DNA of 64,000 nt from an uncultured Chryseobacterium sp. (GCA_913778505.1 CAJYWD010000031.1:1-64000), one strand, 5' to 3'. Shown: positions 1-10,199, counted from the stretch's first letter. Made by a program: numbers and translations. Notes: generated from the letters alone by a model not told the origin.

Positions 1-75
1 GGTAAAAAATAAAATTCCTTATCAATCAGATTATCAAAAAAACTATAGAATTTTAACTTGAAGAATTTGCATATT

Positions 76-117
76 AACATAGAACATCGGGGCTATGTTG
101 AGGATTGTCTTTCAATC
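76..117 (+). promoter_or_regulatory. two adjacent hairpins in the metH leader
   Basis: A perfect 7-bp stem (AACATAG at 76-82 with CTATGTT at 93-99) is followed at once by a 5-bp stem (GATTG at 103-107 with CAATC at 113-117). They lie 34 nt before the start of the homocysteine methyltransferase gene. The sequence does not show the conserved TTGCAA and GCTAAA blocks of a SAM-II aptamer. It may be a leader structure or the terminator of a gene left of the window; there is no clear U-run. Confidence 0.35.
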
Positions 118-150
118 GACGATAAAAATTAAAATAGAAAAATATGAATT

Positions 151-1158
151 ATGAAGAATTCAGAACAATTATATAAAGCGCTTAGCGAACGTATTCTCAT
201 ACTCGACGGCGCAATGGGAACGATGATTCAGCGCTACAACTTCACCGAAGAAGATTACCGAGGTGAGCGATTCAAAGACTGGAAATCCCCGCTGAAAGGA
301 AACAATGATTTGTTGTCTCTCACGCAACCAGAAGCTATTGAAGAAATTCACAGAAAATATCTTTTGGCAGGTGCGGATATTATTGAAACCAATACATTTT
401 CAGGAACTACTATTGCGATGGCGGATTATCATATGGAAGATTTGGTTTACGAACTCAATTATGAATCTGCTAAAATCGCTAAAAAAGTCTGCGACGAATT
501 TACTGCTCAAAACCCTAATAAACCAAGATTTGTTGCAGGTTCCATTGGACCAACCAACAGAACGGCAAGTTTAAGTCCCGACGTAAACGACCCTGGTTAC
601 AGAGCCATCACTTTTGATGAACTCAGAATCGCTTACAAACAGCAAGCTGAAGCTTTGCTGGACGGAGGTTCTGACATTCTTTTAGTAGAAACTATCTTCG
701 ATACGTTAAATGCAAAAGCAGCATTATTTGCCATTGACGAAATTCGGGAAGAACGAAATATCACCATTCCAATTATGGTTTCCGGAACTATTACCGATGC
801 TTCCGGAAGAACTTTGAGCGGACAAACAGCCGATGCGTTTTTGATTTCCGTTTCACACATGGATTTGATAAGTGTAGGTTTCAACTGTGCTTTGGGAGCA
901 AAACAATTGACGCCTTATCTGGAAATTCTCTCCAATCATACCAATTTTGGAATTTCTGCATATCCAAACGCTGGTTTACCGAACGCTTTCGGTCAATATG
1001 ACGAAACTGCAGAACAAATGGCGGAACAAATCAAGGAATACGTTGATAAGGGTTTAATCAACATCATTGGAGGCTGTTGCGGAACAACGCCAGACCACAT
1101 TCAAGCTATTGCTGGATTGGTAAAAGATTATGAGCCAAGAAAGGTTAATGTAATTTAA
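151..1158 (+). CDS. metH: homocysteine S-methyltransferase subunit (N-terminal part of a split cobalamin-dependent methionine synthase)
   Basis: This 335-residue protein corresponds to the first module of cobalamin-dependent methionine synthase, which binds homocysteine through zinc and transfers a methyl group to it from methylcobalamin. The barrel begins with DGAMGTMIQ, and the three zinc ligands are visible as Cys246 (FNCALG) and Cys309-Cys310 (GGCCGTT). It ends just after the zinc site, where the folate module would begin in one-piece MetH. That remaining part is encoded two genes downstream, so the two proteins presumably work as one enzyme. The ATG at 151 is chosen because the ATG at 144 is in another frame. 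Cytoplasmic. The split is common in Bacteroidota; the gene between the halves is not a MetH module. Confidence 0.93.
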   Translation: MKNSEQLYKALSERILILDGAMGTMIQRYNFTEEDYRGERFKDWKSPLKGNNDLLSLTQPEAIEEIHRKYLLAGADIIETNTFSGTTIAMADYHMEDLVYELNYESAKIAKKVCDEFTAQNPNKPRFVAGSIGPTNRTASLSPDVNDPGYRAITFDELRIAYKQQAEALLDGGSDILLVETIFDTLNAKAALFAIDEIREERNITIPIMVSGTITDASGRTLSGQTADAFLISVSHMDLISVGFNCALGAKQLTPYLEILSNHTNFGISAYPNAGLPNAFGQYDETAEQMAEQIKEYVDKGLINIIGGCCGTTPDHIQAIAGLVKDYEPRKVNVI

Positions 1159-1171
1159 TTAGAAATTAAAA

Positions 1172-1870
1172 ATGAAAAAAGCTGGTTTAATTGGCGGTAT
1201 AAGTTGGGTTTCAACAATTGATTATTACAGATTTATCAACGAAGGTGTGAACCAAAAATTAGGAGGTAAAAATTTTGCAGAACTTGTAATTTATTCTCTT
1301 AATTATGGAATATTCGATGAAGTTAAAGAAGATAAATGGGCTGGTATTTTTCTTGAAGCAAGTGAAAATTTACAGAAATCTGGCGCAGAATGTGTTGTTT
1401 TATGTGCTAATACAGCGCATATGTTTGCTGATGAATTACGAGATAAAATCGAAGTTCCATTAATTCATATTGCTGAAGAAACAGCAAAAGTTATTGTAAA
1501 TAATGGCTTGAAAAAAGTTGGACTTCTTGGGACCAAGTTCACAATGGAAAAAGATTTTTATAGAAAAAACCTTGAAAAAGCGGGTCTTGAGGTTTTGATT
1601 CCTAAAGAACAAGAAACAAGAGATTCCATCCACGAAAAAATTCAGAAAGAACTCACTTTTGGAATTCTTAATCCAGAAACAAAAACGGAATTAATTTCAA
1701 TTTCAAATCAATTAATCGAAAATGGAGCCGAGTGTTTAATCTTAGGATGCACAGAAATTCCATTGATTATTAGTCAGGAAGATTTTAAAGTTCCTGTTTT
1801 CGACACTACAAAAATTCATTCCCAAGCTGTTGTGGAATTTATTTTAGATGATAAAAAAGAAGAAAAATAA
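1172..1870 (+). CDS. aspartate/glutamate racemase family protein
   Basis: A 232-residue member of the PLP-independent Asp/Glu racemase family. These enzymes use two cysteines to remove and return the alpha proton of an amino acid. Both are present: Cys78 in CANTAH and Cys193 in GCTEIP. The N-terminus [14 protein letters not shown] matches the YgeA/RacX-like branch, which includes broad-specificity racemases, so the substrate cannot be fixed. It sits 13 bp after the first MetH half and 2 bp before the second, so it is co-transcribed with them and probably translationally coupled. It has no obvious part in methionine synthesis. By eye its DNA is more A+T-rich than both flanking genes, which suggests later insertion into the operon. 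Confidence 0.85.
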   Translation: MKKAGLIGGISWVSTIDYYRFINEGVNQKLGGKNFAELVIYSLNYGIFDEVKEDKWAGIFLEASENLQKSGAECVVLCANTAHMFADELRDKIEVPLIHIAEETAKVIVNNGLKKVGLLGTKFTMEKDFYRKNLEKAGLEVLIPKEQETRDSIHEKIQKELTFGILNPETKTELISISNQLIENGAECLILGCTEIPLIISQEDFKVPVFDTTKIHSQAVVEFILDDKKEEK

Positions 1871-1872
1871 CA

Positions 1873-4560
1873 ATGCAAAATAATATAAATTCAACACCTA
1901 GATTTCTGAAATTATCAGGTCTTGAACCTTTAATTATAACCCCCGAATCCAACTTTATCAATGTTGGAGAGAGAACCAACGTTGCTGGTTCCAAAAAATT
2001 TCTTCGTTTGATTAAGGAAGAAAAATATTCCGAAGCTTTGGATATTGCCAGAAATCAGGTTGAAGGTGGCGCTCAGATTCTTGACGTCAATATGGATGAC
2101 GGGCTTTTAGACGGCAAAACCGCAATGGTCAGATTCCTGAATCTCATCGCTTCCGAACCGGATATTGCCAGAATCCCAATTATGATAGATTCATCAAAAT
2201 GGGAAATTCTGGAAGCCGGATTGCAGGTGGTTCAGGGAAAACCGGTTGTGAATTCCATTAGTTTGAAAGGTGGTGAAGAAGAATTTATCAAACAAGCCAA
2301 AACCATCAAAAGATATGGTGCAGCCGTAATTGTAATGGCATTCGATGAAGTTGGACAAGCCGATAATTACGAAAGAAGAATCGAGATTTCCAAAAGGTCT
2401 TATCATATTTTGGTGAACCAAGTTGGTTTTCCTTCCGAAGATATTATTTTCGACCTTAATATTTTCCCTGTGGCGACAGGAATGGACGAACATCGTAGAA
2501 ATGCCATCGATTTTATCGAAGCAACACGCTGGGTTCGTACCAATCTTCCAAACGCTTCTGTGAGTGGAGGTGTTTCCAATGTTTCGTTTTCGTTCCGTGG
2601 CAACGATTCTGTGCGGGAAGCAATGCACTCTGTTTTCCTTTACCACGCCATAAAAGCCGGAATGAATATGGGAATCGTAAATCCAACAATGCTGGAAGTT
2701 TACGACGAAATTCCGAAAGATTTATTGCAATTGGTGGAAGATGTAATGCTCGACAGAACAGACGATGCCACCGAAAAACTCCTGGATTATTCCGAAAAAC
2801 ATAAATCCACCAAAAAAGAAAAAGCCGAAGATCTGAGCTGGAGAGAGCAGGATTTGCAAAGTAGAATCACACACGCTTTGGTCAAAGGAATCGACCGTTT
2901 TATAGAAGAAGATACGGAAGAAGCTCGAAAGGCTTCAAAACGTCCGCTTGATGTTATCGAAATCAATCTGATGACAGGAATGGGCGTGGTCGGCGATCTT
3001 TTCGGAAGTGGGAAAATGTTTCTTCCTCAGGTGGTGAAATCGGCGAGAGTGATGAAAAAGGCGGTGGCTTATCTTCAGCCTTTCATCGAAGCGGAAAAAG
3101 ACCAGACCCAGAAATCCAACGGAAAAATCCTGATGGCAACGGTGAAAGGCGATGTGCACGACATCGGAAAAAATATTGTGAGCGTGGTTTTGGGTTGCAA
3201 CAATTACGAGATTGTGGATTTGGGCGTGATGGTTCCGGCAGAAAAAATTATCCAGACAGCGATTGATGAAAAAGTGGATGTCATCGGATTAAGCGGACTG
3301 ATTACACCAAGTCTGGACGAGATGGTTCATATTGCTGATGAATTGGAACGTAAAAACCTGAATTTCCCTCTATTGATTGGCGGCGCAACAACTTCCAAAG
3401 CGCATACAGCCGTGAAGATTTCTCCGAAATATTCCAATACCGTTGTTCACGTGAACGATGCCTCCCGTGCGGTTGGCGTTGTAAGTTCTCTTCTTAATAA
3501 AGATAAATCCAATGCTTACGCTTTGGAAGTTAGAAAAGATTATGATGAATTCCGGGAGAAATTTCTGAACCGTCAGGTTGATAAAGAATACGTTCCGATT
3601 GCAGAAGCGCGTGATAAAAAATTCAAAATCGATTGGGAAAATGAAACTATTCCGACGCCTAAAAAATTAGGAATCACCATTATCGAAGACCAGAATTTGG
3701 ATGAGTTAGTTGAATTTATAGACTGGTCGCCATTTTTCAGAAGTTGGCAATTATTTGGAAGATTTCCTGAGATTTTAACTGATAATGTTGTTGGCGAGCA
3801 AGCAACGATTTTGTTCAATGAAGCGCAGGCGATGCTCAAAAAAATCCTGAAAGAAAAAAGTTTTAAAGCCAAAGGTATTTTCGGGATTTTCCCGGCGAAT
3901 GCGAATGAACAAGATGATATTTTGGTTTATGATGACCATCGGAATGTGATTTCGACTTTCAGAACGCTTCGTCAGCAGCATAAAAAATCAGAAGGCAAAG
4001 AATATTTGGCCTTAAGTGATTTTATTGCACCGGAAAATTCCGGCAAGCAAGACTACATCGGAGCATTTTGTGTTTGTACAGGTTTCGGAGCAGATGATTT
4101 GGCAAAAGAATATGAAAGTCAGAACGACGATTATAATGCCATTATGGTAAAAGCCTTGGCAGACCGTCTCGCAGAAGCCTTTGCGGAATATCTTCACAAA
4201 AAAGTCAGAACCGAATATTGGGGTTATTCATCAGATGAAACGCTTAGTAATGACGAGTTGATTAAGGAAAATTATCTCGGGATTCGTCCGGCTCCAGGTT
4301 ATCCGGCTTGTCCCGACCATTTGGAAAAACTCACAATTTGGGATTTATTAAAAGTTGAAGAAAATATTGGAGTGACTTTGACTGAAAGTCTGGCGATGTG
4401 GCCAACAGCAGCCGTTTCCGGCTATTATTTTGGAAATCCAAAATCTAAGTATTTCGGGGTCGGAAAAATTGATGAAGACCAATTAAAAGACTTTGCCGAA
4501 AGAAAAAATGTTGAACTGGATTATGTCAGGAAATGGCTGGCTCCGAATTTAGTTGATTAG
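1873..4560 (+). CDS. metH: methionine synthase, folate/cobalamin/reactivation modules
   Basis: An 895-residue protein holding the rest of cobalamin-dependent methionine synthase. In order: a pterin-binding barrel starting near residue 20 ([14 protein letters not shown]), a helical cap, a cobalamin-binding Rossmann domain with DVHDIG at 427-432 (His429 is the expected cobalt ligand), and a C-terminal AdoMet-binding reactivation domain with RPAPGYP at 805-811. It takes the methyl group from methyltetrahydrofolate and passes it via cobalamin to homocysteine bound by the separate zinc subunit at 151-1158. The AdoMet domain allows reductive repair of oxidised cobalamin. It starts 2 bp after the racemase gene and is followed by metF, which supplies its methyl donor. 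Confidence 0.95.
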   Translation: MQNNINSTPRFLKLSGLEPLIITPESNFINVGERTNVAGSKKFLRLIKEEKYSEALDIARNQVEGGAQILDVNMDDGLLDGKTAMVRFLNLIASEPDIARIPIMIDSSKWEILEAGLQVVQGKPVVNSISLKGGEEEFIKQAKTIKRYGAAVIVMAFDEVGQADNYERRIEISKRSYHILVNQVGFPSEDIIFDLNIFPVATGMDEHRRNAIDFIEATRWVRTNLPNASVSGGVSNVSFSFRGNDSVREAMHSVFLYHAIKAGMNMGIVNPTMLEVYDEIPKDLLQLVEDVMLDRTDDATEKLLDYSEKHKSTKKEKAEDLSWREQDLQSRITHALVKGIDRFIEEDTEEARKASKRPLDVIEINLMTGMGVVGDLFGSGKMFLPQVVKSARVMKKAVAYLQPFIEAEKDQTQKSNGKILMATVKGDVHDIGKNIVSVVLGCNNYEIVDLGVMVPAEKIIQTAIDEKVDVIGLSGLITPSLDEMVHIADELERKNLNFPLLIGGATTSKAHTAVKISPKYSNTVVHVNDASRAVGVVSSLLNKDKSNAYALEVRKDYDEFREKFLNRQVDKEYVPIAEARDKKFKIDWENETIPTPKKLGITIIEDQNLDELVEFIDWSPFFRSWQLFGRFPEILTDNVVGEQATILFNEAQAMLKKILKEKSFKAKGIFGIFPANANEQDDILVYDDHRNVISTFRTLRQQHKKSEGKEYLALSDFIAPENSGKQDYIGAFCVCTGFGADDLAKEYESQNDDYNAIMVKALADRLAEAFAEYLHKKVRTEYWGYSSDETLSNDELIKENYLGIRPAPGYPACPDHLEKLTIWDLLKVEENIGVTLTESLAMWPTAAVSGYYFGNPKSKYFGVGKIDEDQLKDFAERKNVELDYVRKWLAPNLVD

Positions 4561-4597
4561 ACCTTGAATTTTAAACCCTGAATTTTGAATTATAATA

Positions 4598-5554
4598 ATG
4601 AAAATTACTGACCATATAAAAAACGCCGACGGCAAAACGCTTTTCTCTTTTGAGATTTTGCCGCCACTTAAAGGACAAAATATTCAATCCATATTTGATT
4701 CCATCGATCCGTTGATGGAGTTTGATCCTGCATTCATCGACGTGACCTACCATCGTGAAGAATATGAATACATCGAGCGTCAGGATGGACTTCTGGAAAA
4801 AAGAGTGGTGCGGAAACGTCCCGGAACAGTCGGGATTTGTGCAGCGATTCAGAATAAATATAAGGTGGATGCTGTGCCTCATATTTTATGCGGAGGATTC
4901 ACCAAAGAAGACACCGAGAATTTTTTAATCGACCTGGACTTTCTGGGTATTCAGAATGTTGTAGCCCTGCGTGGAGACGCCGTGAAGACGGAAATCTATT
5001 TCAAACCCGAAAAAAACGGTCATCACTTTGCTAAAGATCTGGTGAGGCAAATCCGGGAAATGAACGCAGGAAATTATCTCGATGAAAGCATCGAAAATTG
5101 TTCGCCAACGGAGTTTTGCATCGGCGTGGCGGGTTACCCGGAGAAACACATGGAAGCGGCCAGCTTCTCACAGGATATTCATCATCTCAAGAAAAAAATT
5201 GATGCAGGGGCAGATTATATTGTAACTCAGATGTTTTTCGATAACCAAAAGTTTTTCGAGTTTGTAGAAAAGTGTAGGGAAGAGGGCATTACGGTTCCCA
5301 TCATTCCCGGAATTAAACCCCTGGTGACCAAAAGCCAGCTGAGTATGATTCCGCATCGTTTCAAAGTTGATATTCCTAATGATCTCGTGATTGCCGTTGC
5401 AAAAGCCAAAGACAATAAAGCGGTGAAAGAAATCGGGATAGAATGGTCCATTAACCAATGCAAGGAATTACTGGATTTCGGGATTCCTGTTTTGCATTTT
5501 TATTCGATGGGAAAAAGTGATAATATTCTGAAAATAGGAAGAGAAGTTTTTTAA
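4598..5554 (+). CDS. metF: methylenetetrahydrofolate reductase
   Basis: A 318-residue flavoprotein that reduces 5,10-methylene-THF to 5-methyl-THF, the methyl donor used by the MetH just upstream. The start FSFEILPP contains the conserved catalytic Glu (Glu19), LRGD contributes to FAD binding, and QMFFD forms part of the folate site. Length is close to bacterial MetF and there is no eukaryotic regulatory domain. It starts 37 bp after metH and is followed by a strong hairpin terminator, so it is the last gene of the operon. Confidence 0.96.
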   Translation: MKITDHIKNADGKTLFSFEILPPLKGQNIQSIFDSIDPLMEFDPAFIDVTYHREEYEYIERQDGLLEKRVVRKRPGTVGICAAIQNKYKVDAVPHILCGGFTKEDTENFLIDLDFLGIQNVVALRGDAVKTEIYFKPEKNGHHFAKDLVRQIREMNAGNYLDESIENCSPTEFCIGVAGYPEKHMEAASFSQDIHHLKKKIDAGADYIVTQMFFDNQKFFEFVEKCREEGITVPIIPGIKPLVTKSQLSMIPHRFKVDIPNDLVIAVAKAKDNKAVKEIGIEWSINQCKELLDFGIPVLHFYSMGKSDNILKIGREVF

Positions 5555-5560
5555 AGTGAA

Positions 5561-5595
5561 AAATAGATGCAGTTTTGCATCTATTTAATATTTTT
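5561..5595 (+). terminator. rho-independent terminator of the met operon
   Basis: Perfect 11-bp stem AAATAGATGCA (5561-5571) with TGCATCTATTT (5576-5586), loop GTTT, followed by AATATTTTT. It begins 6 nt after the metF stop. Confidence 0.85.
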
Positions 5596-5612
5596 ACACC
5601 TCAACATATTTT

Positions 5613-6836
5613 ATGAAACTAACAGGTCCGTTCAAACAAATCATTACGCTTAACCATCTTCCATTGAAAGGAAAAGTAAACGATGAAGATTTAGAAATAA
5701 TTTCCAATGGAGGAATTCTTACAGAAAATGAAAAACTTTTAGAAGTTGGTGATTTTGAATTATTAAAACAAAAGTTTCCAGATTCTGAAATCGATTTTAT
5801 TGATAATGAACAAATCGCACTTCCTGCTTTTGTAGATGCCCACACGCACATTTGTTTCGGAGGAAATCGGGCGAATGATTTTGCAATGAGAAACGCCGGG
5901 AAAACCTATCTCGAGATTGCAGAATGGGGTGGCGGAATCTGGAGCTCTGTGCAACATACAAGAGCTGCTTCACAGGAAAAATTAATTCAAGGGATTCTCA
6001 AAAGAGTTGACAAACTTATCAAACAAGGCATTACAACAATTGAGATTAAAAGTGGTTACGGACTTAATGTTGATGAAGAACTCAAAATGCTGCGAGCCAT
6101 CAAAAAAGCTAAGACTCAAACCAAAGCGACATTGGTTCCGACTTGTCTTTCTGCGCATCTCAAACCAAGAGATTTCGAAGGAACTTCCGAGGAATATCTT
6201 AATGATATTGTTAATGAAATTTTACCAAAAGTAAAAGAAGAAAATTTGGCTGATCGAGTTGATATTTTTATTGAAAAATCAGCATTTCTCCCAGAAGAAA
6301 GCAAAAATTTCCTTGAAAAAGCAAAAGCATTCGGTTTTCAATTGACCGTACACGCAGATCAGTTTACGCCAGGAAGTTCCAGAATTGCCGTGAAAGTTGG
6401 GGCTAAATCTGCCGATCATTTGGAAGCAACCGTTGATGAAGATATAGATTTTCTTGCTAATTCCAATACCGTGGCAATTGCTCTTCCTGGCGCCAGTTTA
6501 GGTTTGGGAGAACCATTTGCTCCAGCCAGAAAAATTCTCGACAAAGGCGGCATTCTTGCCATTGCTACCGATTGGAATCCGGGTTCGGCACCAATGGGAA
6601 ATCTCATAACTCAGGCTTCTATTTTAGCGACTTATCAGAAACTGACAACGGCTGAGGTTTTGGCAGCGATAACGTTCCGGGCAGCTTATGCTTTGGGTTT
6701 AAAAGACCGAGGCATTTTGAGTGAAGGTAAAAAAGCAGATTTTATCACGTACGAAACCAATAATTTCCAGAATATTCTCTACTATCAGGGAAGTCTGAAG
6801 CCTAAAAATGTTTATATCAACGGAGAAAAAATCTAA
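5613..6836 (+). CDS. hutI: imidazolonepropionase
   Basis: A 407-residue amidohydrolase for the third step of histidine degradation, opening 4-imidazolone-5-propionate to N-formimidoyl-glutamate. Metal-binding His77 and His79 lie in DAHTHICFGG, His247 in HADQF, and the catalytic Asp320 in ATDWNPGSAPMGN. The HutI signature IKSGYGL is at 145-151. The product is the substrate of the next gene, hutG, which starts 3 bp downstream. hutH and hutU are not in the window. The stretch to metF is only 58 bp and holds a terminator, so the promoter must lie within or just after that hairpin. Confidence 0.95.
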   Translation: MKLTGPFKQIITLNHLPLKGKVNDEDLEIISNGGILTENEKLLEVGDFELLKQKFPDSEIDFIDNEQIALPAFVDAHTHICFGGNRANDFAMRNAGKTYLEIAEWGGGIWSSVQHTRAASQEKLIQGILKRVDKLIKQGITTIEIKSGYGLNVDEELKMLRAIKKAKTQTKATLVPTCLSAHLKPRDFEGTSEEYLNDIVNEILPKVKEENLADRVDIFIEKSAFLPEESKNFLEKAKAFGFQLTVHADQFTPGSSRIAVKVGAKSADHLEATVDEDIDFLANSNTVAIALPGASLGLGEPFAPARKILDKGGILAIATDWNPGSAPMGNLITQASILATYQKLTTAEVLAAITFRAAYALGLKDRGILSEGKKADFITYETNNFQNILYYQGSLKPKNVYINGEKI

Positions 6837-6839
6837 ATT

Positions 6840-7754
6840 ATGTTTGAATGGACTGGCCGTTTTGATGGCGACGAAGAATCTTATCACCGCATTTTTCAGA
6901 GAGTAAAAACAGAATCGGATGATGTAAATATTAATCCTAAAGATTTCGTTTTAAATGGTTTTGCGGTGGATGAAGGTGTAAAACGCAACAAAGGCCGGGT
7001 GGGCGCAAAAGACGCTCCGGATGTGATTAGAAAAAACATGTCCAATTTTCCGGTTATCAACTCATATTTTCAACTTAAAGATTTTGGGAATGTGAAATGT
7101 GAAAACGAGGACTTGGAGTCTGCACAAAATGTGTTGGCAGAAAAAGTTTCTAAAATATTATTAAAAAAAGGGAAATCGGTTGTTTTAGGAGGCGGACACG
7201 AAGTGACTTTTGCGCACTATTCGGGAATAAAAAAAGCGTTTCCCAATGAAAAAATCGGAATCATTAACTTCGATGCGCATTTTGATAACCGTGAGCCGCA
7301 GAACGGTTTGGTAACGTCCGGAACTGGATTTTGGCAAATTGCTCAGGAAGGCGAGATTCATTCGTTGCATATTGGTATTCAGAAAAATAGCAATACGAGA
7401 AAGTTGTTTGATGTTGCGGATAGTCTCGGGATGAAGTATATTTTAGCGGATGAAATCTATTCCCAAAATATGCCTAATCTGATGTTTACGCTCAATTCGT
7501 TTTTAGATGACGTAGATGTCATTTATGTCACGATTTGTATGGATGTCTTCAATGCCTCTATTGCACCCGGCGTCAGCGCAATAGCTTATAACGGGATTTT
7601 TGCTGAGCGAAATTTTATGCAGATGTACCGCCATGTTTTATCTTCGGAAAAAACAAAAGCATTGGATGTGGCAGAGGTCAATCCTCAATTTGACATTCAG
7701 GAGAGAACCGCAAGATTGGCAGCAAGTTTGGTCAATGAATGGTTCATGATTTAA
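6840..7754 (+). CDS. hutG: formimidoylglutamase (arginase/ureohydrolase family)
   Basis: A 304-residue ureohydrolase, expected to split N-formimidoyl-glutamate into glutamate and formamide. The role follows from its place 3 bp after hutI. Manganese ligands are seen at His120 (GGGHE) and Asp145/His147/Asp149 (DAHFD). The last metal motif, normally SxDxDxxDP, reads TICMDVFNASIAPG, so the first Asp is replaced by Cys233 while Asp235 remains. I believe this form is usual in Bacteroidota HutG proteins but cannot prove it here. The next gene starts 6 bp after the stop, so the operon continues. Confidence 0.9.
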   Translation: MFEWTGRFDGDEESYHRIFQRVKTESDDVNINPKDFVLNGFAVDEGVKRNKGRVGAKDAPDVIRKNMSNFPVINSYFQLKDFGNVKCENEDLESAQNVLAEKVSKILLKKGKSVVLGGGHEVTFAHYSGIKKAFPNEKIGIINFDAHFDNREPQNGLVTSGTGFWQIAQEGEIHSLHIGIQKNSNTRKLFDVADSLGMKYILADEIYSQNMPNLMFTLNSFLDDVDVIYVTICMDVFNASIAPGVSAIAYNGIFAERNFMQMYRHVLSSEKTKALDVAEVNPQFDIQERTARLAASLVNEWFMI

Positions 7755-7760
7755 AAAGAA

Positions 7761-8384
7761 ATGAAGAGAGACAGTATTATTTTTGATCTGGACGGAACAC
7801 TTTGGAATGCTTCGCAGACCGTTGTCAGAGCTTTTAATGACAGTATTCAGGAAGTTGGGTTTGACATCAGGATTACATCTCAGACAGTCCGAGATTTTTC
7901 CGGAATGAAGATGGATGATATTTTTTCTCAACATTTCAGTTTTGTTCCGAAAGACAAACTGAAAGAATTTGAAGCCATCTATGCTGAGAAAGAAAGCCGA
8001 TATCTCAAAGAATCGGGCGGCGAATTATTTCCAAAAGTCAGGGAAACATTAGAAAAATTATCAGAAAATTACAGACTTTTCATCGTCAGCAACTGTATGA
8101 AGGGTTACATCGAAAATTTCATCGGGTTTTTTAGTTTTGAGAATTTGTTCGAGGATTTCGAATGTTTTGGAAATGCCGGTTTGCCAAAGGACAAAAATAT
8201 TAAACTAATTGTGGAGCGCAATAATCTGCAAAATCCTGTCTATGTTGGCGATACTATTTGGGATAAAGAATCCTCAGAAAAAGCTGGTGTCGACTTTATT
8301 TATGCAGTATACGGTTTTGGAAAAATTGAAAATCCAAAAATCAAAATTCAAAGTTTTGAAGAATTACTTTCAATCAAGTTTTAA
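7761..8384 (+). CDS. HAD-family hydrolase (phosphoglycolate phosphatase-like)
   Basis: A 207-residue haloacid dehalogenase-type phosphatase. Motif I is FDLDGTLW (nucleophile Asp9, acid Asp11), motif II is the Ser in FIVSNCMKG, and motif IV is VGDTIWDK. A helical cap lies between motifs I and II, as in the beta-phosphoglucomutase/Gph subfamily. The substrate cannot be told from sequence. It is 6 bp after hutG and probably shares its transcript, but no known step of histidine degradation needs such an enzyme. Confidence 0.85.
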   Translation: MKRDSIIFDLDGTLWNASQTVVRAFNDSIQEVGFDIRITSQTVRDFSGMKMDDIFSQHFSFVPKDKLKEFEAIYAEKESRYLKESGGELFPKVRETLEKLSENYRLFIVSNCMKGYIENFIGFFSFENLFEDFECFGNAGLPKDKNIKLIVERNNLQNPVYVGDTIWDKESSEKAGVDFIYAVYGFGKIENPKIKIQSFEELLSIKF

Positions 8385-8392
8385 AAAGAAAA

Positions 8393-8425
8393 AGCCTTAT
8401 CAAAATCAGGTAAGGCTCATTTATT
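8393..8425. terminator. bidirectional terminator between convergent genes
   Basis: Stem AGCCTTA (8393-8399) with TAAGGCT (8411-8417), flanked by A-rich sequence on the left and T-rich sequence on the right. It lies between the convergent HAD and DUF2911 genes and can serve both. Confidence 0.65.
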
Positions 8426-8440
8426 TTAAATTAAAAAAAA

Positions 8441-9007
8441 TTATTTAAACTCGATTGGGAATTTGACCTGAGAATTATCCCAGCCTGCGTACAAATCCGC
8501 TCCCGATTTGGTCTGTACAAAAGTCACAGAAAAATACTCGAGAGGAGAAGATGTTTTTTCCACAGGAACATTGAATCGCACAACATCTTTACCTTTATCA
8601 TAAGCATAAGCGCCCCATTTATCGATGTCGGAATTAAGAACAATCGTCCATTCTTTTTCGTTAGGAATTGCAAATAAGCTGTAAGTGCCCGCCGCAATTT
8701 CTTTTCCCGCAATTTTTACAGGTGTATAGAATTTAATTTCCGTGTTTTCATTCGCTCCGAATCTCCAGATATCGCCGTACTTAATCAGATTCCCGAACAC
8801 CACACGGTTTTTCTTTTGAGGCCGGGAATATTGCACTTTGATTTTCGGTTTCTCTGTTTTGGAAGAAGCCACCTGAAGTGGATAATACGTAACATCCATC
8901 GGGCTGACATCTACTGCCATGTAATTGAGCTTAGTCGGGTCAATTTTCGCCTGGGAAAAAGCATTGACGCCGATCAATAGAGCAGCAGCTAAAACTAATT
9001 TTTTCAT
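8441..9007 (-). CDS. DUF2911 domain exported protein
   Basis: A 188-residue protein with a clear signal peptide (MKKLVLAAALLIGVNAFSQA) and then a DUF2911 domain. The features used are SRPQKKNR, the segment YGDIWRFGANENTEIKF, and the stretch GTYSLFAIPNEKEWTIVLN. This family is common in Bacteroidota, is thought to be periplasmic or surface-exposed, and has no proven activity. It starts 6 bp before the coding end of the aminotransferase upstream on the same strand, so the two are probably co-transcribed. Confidence 0.85.
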   Translation of the reverse strand: MKKLVLAAALLIGVNAFSQAKIDPTKLNYMAVDVSPMDVTYYPLQVASSKTEKPKIKVQYSRPQKKNRVVFGNLIKYGDIWRFGANENTEIKFYTPVKIAGKEIAAGTYSLFAIPNEKEWTIVLNSDIDKWGAYAYDKGKDVVRFNVPVEKTSSPLEYFSVTFVQTKSGADLYAGWDNSQVKFPIEFK

Positions 9008-9013
9008 TCAGAT

Positions 9014-10168
9014 TTATTTTAATTTTAATAACTTTTCAATGGCTGCGTCCAGCGTTTCCTGTTTTTTAGCAAAACAAAAACGGATCACTTTCTCGTCCGT
9101 TTTATCTTTGTAAAATGCAGAAAATGGGATAGCTGCAACTTTATATTCTTTAGTTAACCGGTAGCAAAAATCCTTATCTTGCATATCAGAAATTGCGCCA
9201 AAATTAGCGGACAAAAAATACGTGCCTTCGCAATTCAACAATTGCAAAGGCGTTTCTTTCAGCGCATTTTTAAGATAATCTCTTTTGCTCTGGAAAAATG
9301 TCGAGATTGGTTTGAAGTCATCAACTTTTTGCAAATATTTAGAAATCGCAAATTGTGCCGGCGTATTCACACAGAATACATTGAATTGATGTGCTTTCCG
9401 GAATTCAGTCATCAGATCCGAAGGTGCACAAACATAACCTATTTTCCAACCTGTGATGTGCAACAACTTGCCGAAAGAACCAACAATAAAAGTTCGTTCT
9501 CTCAATTCAGGATATTGTGCTAATGTGAGATGAGGTTTTTCATCGAAAGTGATGCTTTCATACACTTCATCGCTTAGGATGATGATGTTTGTATTTTTCA
9601 CGATCGCAATCAGTTCATCAATATCTTTTTGTTTCAGGATTTTCCCGGAAGGATTATTCGGATTGTTGATGATAATGATCTTGGTCTTTTCGGAAACCAG
9701 GTTTTTGACTTCGTCCCAATTGATGTCATAATCAGGATAAAGCATTTTGACATTTTTGACGATACCGCCACTCAAAATAATCGCGGGCTCATAACAATCG
9801 TAAGCGGGCTCGAAGATAATGACTTCATCATCTTTCTCGGTGAATGCCGAGATAATCGTGAAAATTCCCTGTGTTGCTCCGGCAGTTACATTGATTTCGG
9901 AATCAGGATGGTAATCAACCTGATATTGAAGATTGAATTTCCTCGAAATTGCTTCCCGAAGTTCTTTGATTCCAGACAAAGGCGCATATTGATTGTGACC
10001 TTTTTTTGAAAATTCTCCCAAATCTTGGATTAAATTTTCATCGGCTTGATAATCTGGAAATCCTTGGGATAGATTGACTGCATTTTCCTGCTGTGCTAAT
10101 AAGCTCATCTCTGTGAAAATAGTTGTTTTCACATCAGGAAGTTTGGATTTTGATAATTGGAATGCCAT
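9014..10168 (-). CDS. methionine/kynurenine-type aminotransferase (class I PLP)
   Basis: A 384-residue fold-type I aminotransferase. PLP contacts seen are NNPNNPSG at 168-175, DEVY at 200-203, and SFGK with the Schiff-base Lys234 followed by HITGWKIGY. These features and the start LPDVKTTIFTEM match the YbdL/methionine aminotransferase branch, which moves the amino group of methionine or aromatic amino acids to a 2-oxo acid. That would fit the last step of methionine salvage, though no other salvage gene is nearby. The downstream DUF2911 gene follows after 6 bp. Confidence 0.88.
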   Translation of the reverse strand: MAFQLSKSKLPDVKTTIFTEMSLLAQQENAVNLSQGFPDYQADENLIQDLGEFSKKGHNQYAPLSGIKELREAISRKFNLQYQVDYHPDSEINVTAGATQGIFTIISAFTEKDDEVIIFEPAYDCYEPAIILSGGIVKNVKMLYPDYDINWDEVKNLVSEKTKIIIINNPNNPSGKILKQKDIDELIAIVKNTNIIILSDEVYESITFDEKPHLTLAQYPELRERTFIVGSFGKLLHITGWKIGYVCAPSDLMTEFRKAHQFNVFCVNTPAQFAISKYLQKVDDFKPISTFFQSKRDYLKNALKETPLQLLNCEGTYFLSANFGAISDMQDKDFCYRLTKEYKVAAIPFSAFYKDKTDEKVIRFCFAKKQETLDAAIEKLLKLK

Positions 10169-10199
10169 TCTGATTGTAAAAATAGTGAATTATTAAAAT

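Noticed and set aside
1-150. SAM-II riboswitch before metH
   Set aside because: The TTGCAA and GCTAAA blocks in correct spacing are missing.
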